A stretch of DNA of 14,873 nucleotides from an uncultured Allobaculum sp. (GTDB taxonomy: Bacteria > Bacillota_I > Bacilli_A > Erysipelotrichales > Erysipelotrichaceae), in the NCBI GenBank assembly GCA_910579655.1, contig CAJTVE010000067.1, positions 1 to 14,873 of the forward strand, read 5' to 3'. The position numbers and the translations under genes are program-made. The notes under the pieces were generated by a model, which saw only the letters and a program-made list of their open reading frames with translations, ran no database searches and was not told where the DNA came from. Below are positions 13,934-14,873 of the stretch, one piece after another; the first letter of the stretch is position 1, and each line of letters begins with the position of its first letter.

Positions 13934-14180
13934 ATCTTTGGTTCAACAAAGTAATCGAAAATGGCGGCTTGCAGGCGGAATCGGCCAAGTTGAGCAGTGA
14001 AGACCACCTGCTGGAGAAGCCAGTAGTCGAAGCGCACCGAGCAAATGCAGTGAAAGGGCATATGACATATAGAGTGACTAATAAGGTAATGCAACGGGGA
14101 ATGTAGAAGATAAGCAGAAGACAGAGCTTGTTTTTATGCGTTGAAGCGGGCCGCCTGAAAAAGCAGGCGGCCTGCTTTTT
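13925..14180 (+). ncRNA. Candidate structured RNA between yitT and a strong terminator (unidentified)
   Basis: About 210 bases after the YitT stop contain no credible gene but several hairpins: CTTTG/CAAAG (13936-13951), a CTGCTGG/CCAGTAG stem around 14010-14030, and others less certain. The stretch ends in a strong plus-strand terminator, and a possible promoter sits just upstream. I do not recognise tmRNA, RNase P, SRP, 6S or a riboswitch core. It could also simply be a long 3' untranslated region of the YitT gene. Confidence 0.35.
14144..14180 (+). terminator. Strong intrinsic terminator
   Basis: Arms 14144-14157 (AAGCGGGCCGCCTG) and 14164-14177 pair over 14 bp with one G-T wobble, followed by five T (14176-14180). 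A second, smaller hairpin without a T-run follows at 14181-14200. Confidence 0.9.
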
Positions 14181-14285
14181 AGTCGTTAAGAATAACGGCT
14201 TTATGAGAATTTCACCGATGCCAGGATACGTTTTTTGCCTGAAGGGACTTCACCTTATAACAGTTTCGATTGTATTCAACTCTGT

Positions 14286-14356
14286 AAATTTGGCAATATC
14301 CAGAAAACATCTCACCCAGACGGCTGTTTTTTTGTGATCCGCCTTTTGCCAAATTT
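14286..14356 (+). repeat. Long-range inverted repeat upstream of a small ORF
   Basis: AAATTTGGCAA (14286-14296) and TTGCCAAATTT (14346-14356) are perfect 11-bp arms enclosing 49 bases with a seven-T run. The second arm ends 6 nt before the ribosome site of the small ORF at 14375. It may be a leader structure that masks or exposes that site, or the ends of a tiny mobile repeat. The flanking bases 14201-14285 show nothing further. Confidence 0.5.
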
Positions 14357-14374
14357 GCAAATAAGGAGAAAGGA

Positions 14375-14443
14375 ATGAACTTTTTCAAAGACTGCTCGAT
14401 CAGAAATGAAAAGCTGATTAATGATTTGAGAAGCGAAAGATAA
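14375..14443 (+). CDS. Possible 22-residue small protein, or the first part of a decayed gene
   Basis: ATG 14375 has a good AAGGAG 6 nt upstream and reads MNFFKDCSIRNEKLINDLRSER before a TAA stop. The bases after the stop look coding in shifted frames (see the next entry), so this may be the intact beginning of a broken gene of about 65 codons. I do not recognise it. Confidence 0.35.
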   Translation: MNFFKDCSIRNEKLINDLRSER

Positions 14444-14577
14444 ATTCCTTGACATCCCCAGATTTGAAGTGTAGCGTTGATGACGCTGGCTTTGAAAATT
14501 CAGATGGCTATTCTATTCTGGTAAGAAACAGAGGGGAAGAGCCAGAGAAGATCGAAGCCTGGCATGTGAAAGTGTAA
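14375..14577 (+). pseudogene. Remnant of a small hypothetical gene with two frame breaks
   Basis: After the 22-codon start, a +1 frame reads EAKDKFLDIPRFEV, and then a third frame reads SVDDAGFENSDGYSILV through RNRGEEPEKIEAWHVKV to a TAA at 14575-14577. Joined, they give a plausible acidic protein of about 65 residues. The amino-acid texture suggests former coding sequence, but no family is recognised and chance cannot be excluded. Confidence 0.3.
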
Positions 14578-14596
14578 AATTATTTCACAAAAGTGC

Positions 14597-14626
14597 TTGA
14601 CCCGGCATACCAGTCGGTGTTATAGT
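14597..14626 (+). promoter_or_regulatory. rRNA operon promoter P1
   Basis: TTGACC (14597-14602) and TATAGT (14621-14626) are 18 bp apart, with an AT-rich TATTTCACAAAA element directly upstream that resembles an UP element. The predicted start is near 14633. A GCGGC/GCCGC hairpin follows in the leader (14646-14661). Confidence 0.8.
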
Positions 14627-14738
14627 AATTGAGCGTTAAGAAAACGCGGCAACAAAGCCGCTGACCTGACGCAAATCATCTTTAGATATCGAAGAAATCA
14701 TCAATTGTGAAATTCTTAAAAATATTTCACAAAAGATG

Positions 14739-14767
14739 TTGACGAATGATCTGGCTGATGATAAGAT
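14739..14767 (+). promoter_or_regulatory. rRNA operon promoter P2
   Basis: TTGACG (14739-14744) and TAAGAT (14762-14767) have the ideal 17-bp spacing, preceded by a second copy of ATATTTCACAAAA. Tandem promoters of this sort are typical of rRNA operons in Gram-positive bacteria. Confidence 0.82.
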
Positions 14768-14776
14768 AAATAAGCC

Positions 14777-14803
14777 TTGTGAGGGAAATTGATTCACTCA
14801 CAA
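14777..14803 (+). other. rRNA leader hairpin
   Basis: TTGTGAG (14777-14783) and CTCACAA (14797-14803) pair perfectly around a 13-base loop, just before the boxA-like site. It may take part in pre-rRNA processing or antitermination. Confidence 0.5.
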
Positions 14804-14808
14804 ACAGA

Positions 14809-14824
14809 TGGCTCTTTGAAAACT
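14809..14824 (+). promoter_or_regulatory. boxA-like antitermination site of the rRNA leader
   Basis: TGGCTCTTTGAAAACT closely resembles the boxA sequence found before 16S genes in Bacillota, where NusB/NusE bind. The 16S gene itself must begin beyond the right edge; its TTTGATCCTGGCTCAG start is not in the window. Confidence 0.75.
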
Positions 14825-14873
14825 CTGATTACAGACAATTCAATATTCGAAATTAACACGTCGATTCTTGAAA

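Noticed and set aside
13912..14094. 60-codon minus-strand ORF behind yitT
   Set aside because: There is no ribosome site, and it runs antisense across the end of the YitT gene. It more likely reflects the structured region than a protein.
13925..14180. A known RNA class (tmRNA, RNase P, SRP RNA, T-box or cobalamin riboswitch)
   Set aside because: None of the hallmark conserved cores could be found on either strand, so only an unidentified candidate is reported.
14128..14337. 69-codon plus-strand ORF
   Set aside because: It reads straight through the strong terminator at 14144-14180 and has no ribosome site.
1..14873. CRISPR array, tRNA genes or phage genes
   Set aside because: No regularly spaced repeats, no tRNA-like cloverleaf with GGTTCRANYCC, and no phage-type proteins were seen.

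Overview
The window looks like a low-to-moderate GC member of the Bacillota. Genes carry strong AGGAGG-type ribosome binding sites, sugar uptake is by Lac/cellobiose-type PTS, the regulators are PRD proteins, a YitT protein is present, and the right edge is a Gram-positive style rRNA leader. An Erysipelotrichia-like gut bacterium is my best guess, but this is inference and not proven. Both edges are normally multicopy sequence (an IS on the left, an rRNA operon leader on the right), as expected for a contig from a short-read draft.

Layout. 1-~555: right end of an IS4/IS1634-type insertion sequence with the C-terminal 165 residues of its transposase. 544-3554 (minus): a PTS IIC permease followed 8 bp later by a PRD-type activator that has lost most of its EIIA-like domain at the IS junction. 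3555-4140: control region of that operon, plus the terminator of the next. 4141-9916 (minus): a catabolic cluster, in transcription order PTS IIB, PTS IIC, a small GrdB-like protein, glycosylasparaginase, a compact M20 dipeptidase and a CutC-family protein. 9917-10265: an operator-rich control region and a 38-bp perfect palindrome that acts as terminator. 10266-12909 (minus): an intact PRD activator followed by an RDD membrane protein. 13046-13933 (plus): a divergent YitT-family membrane protein. 13934-14180: a gene-free, structure-rich stretch ending in a strong terminator, possibly a small RNA. 14181-14577: a small ORF and remnants of a decayed gene behind an 11-bp inverted repeat. 14578-14873: tandem rRNA promoters, a leader hairpin and a boxA-like site; the 16S gene itself is not reached.

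How the genes may work together. The 4141-9916 cluster joins a sugar-specific PTS to an amidase that splits the sugar-asparagine bond and to a dipeptidase. This suggests uptake and dismantling of glycosylated asparagine or short glycopeptides, for example GlcNAc-Asn left from host or dietary glycoprotein. The intact PRD activator is the likely regulator: a 16-bp palindrome, consensus TTCCKCGCRWTRGGAA on the minus strand, occurs three times, twice upstream of the PTS IIB gene and once upstream of the activator itself. No PTS IIA gene lies in the window, so both permeases must borrow IIA from elsewhere.
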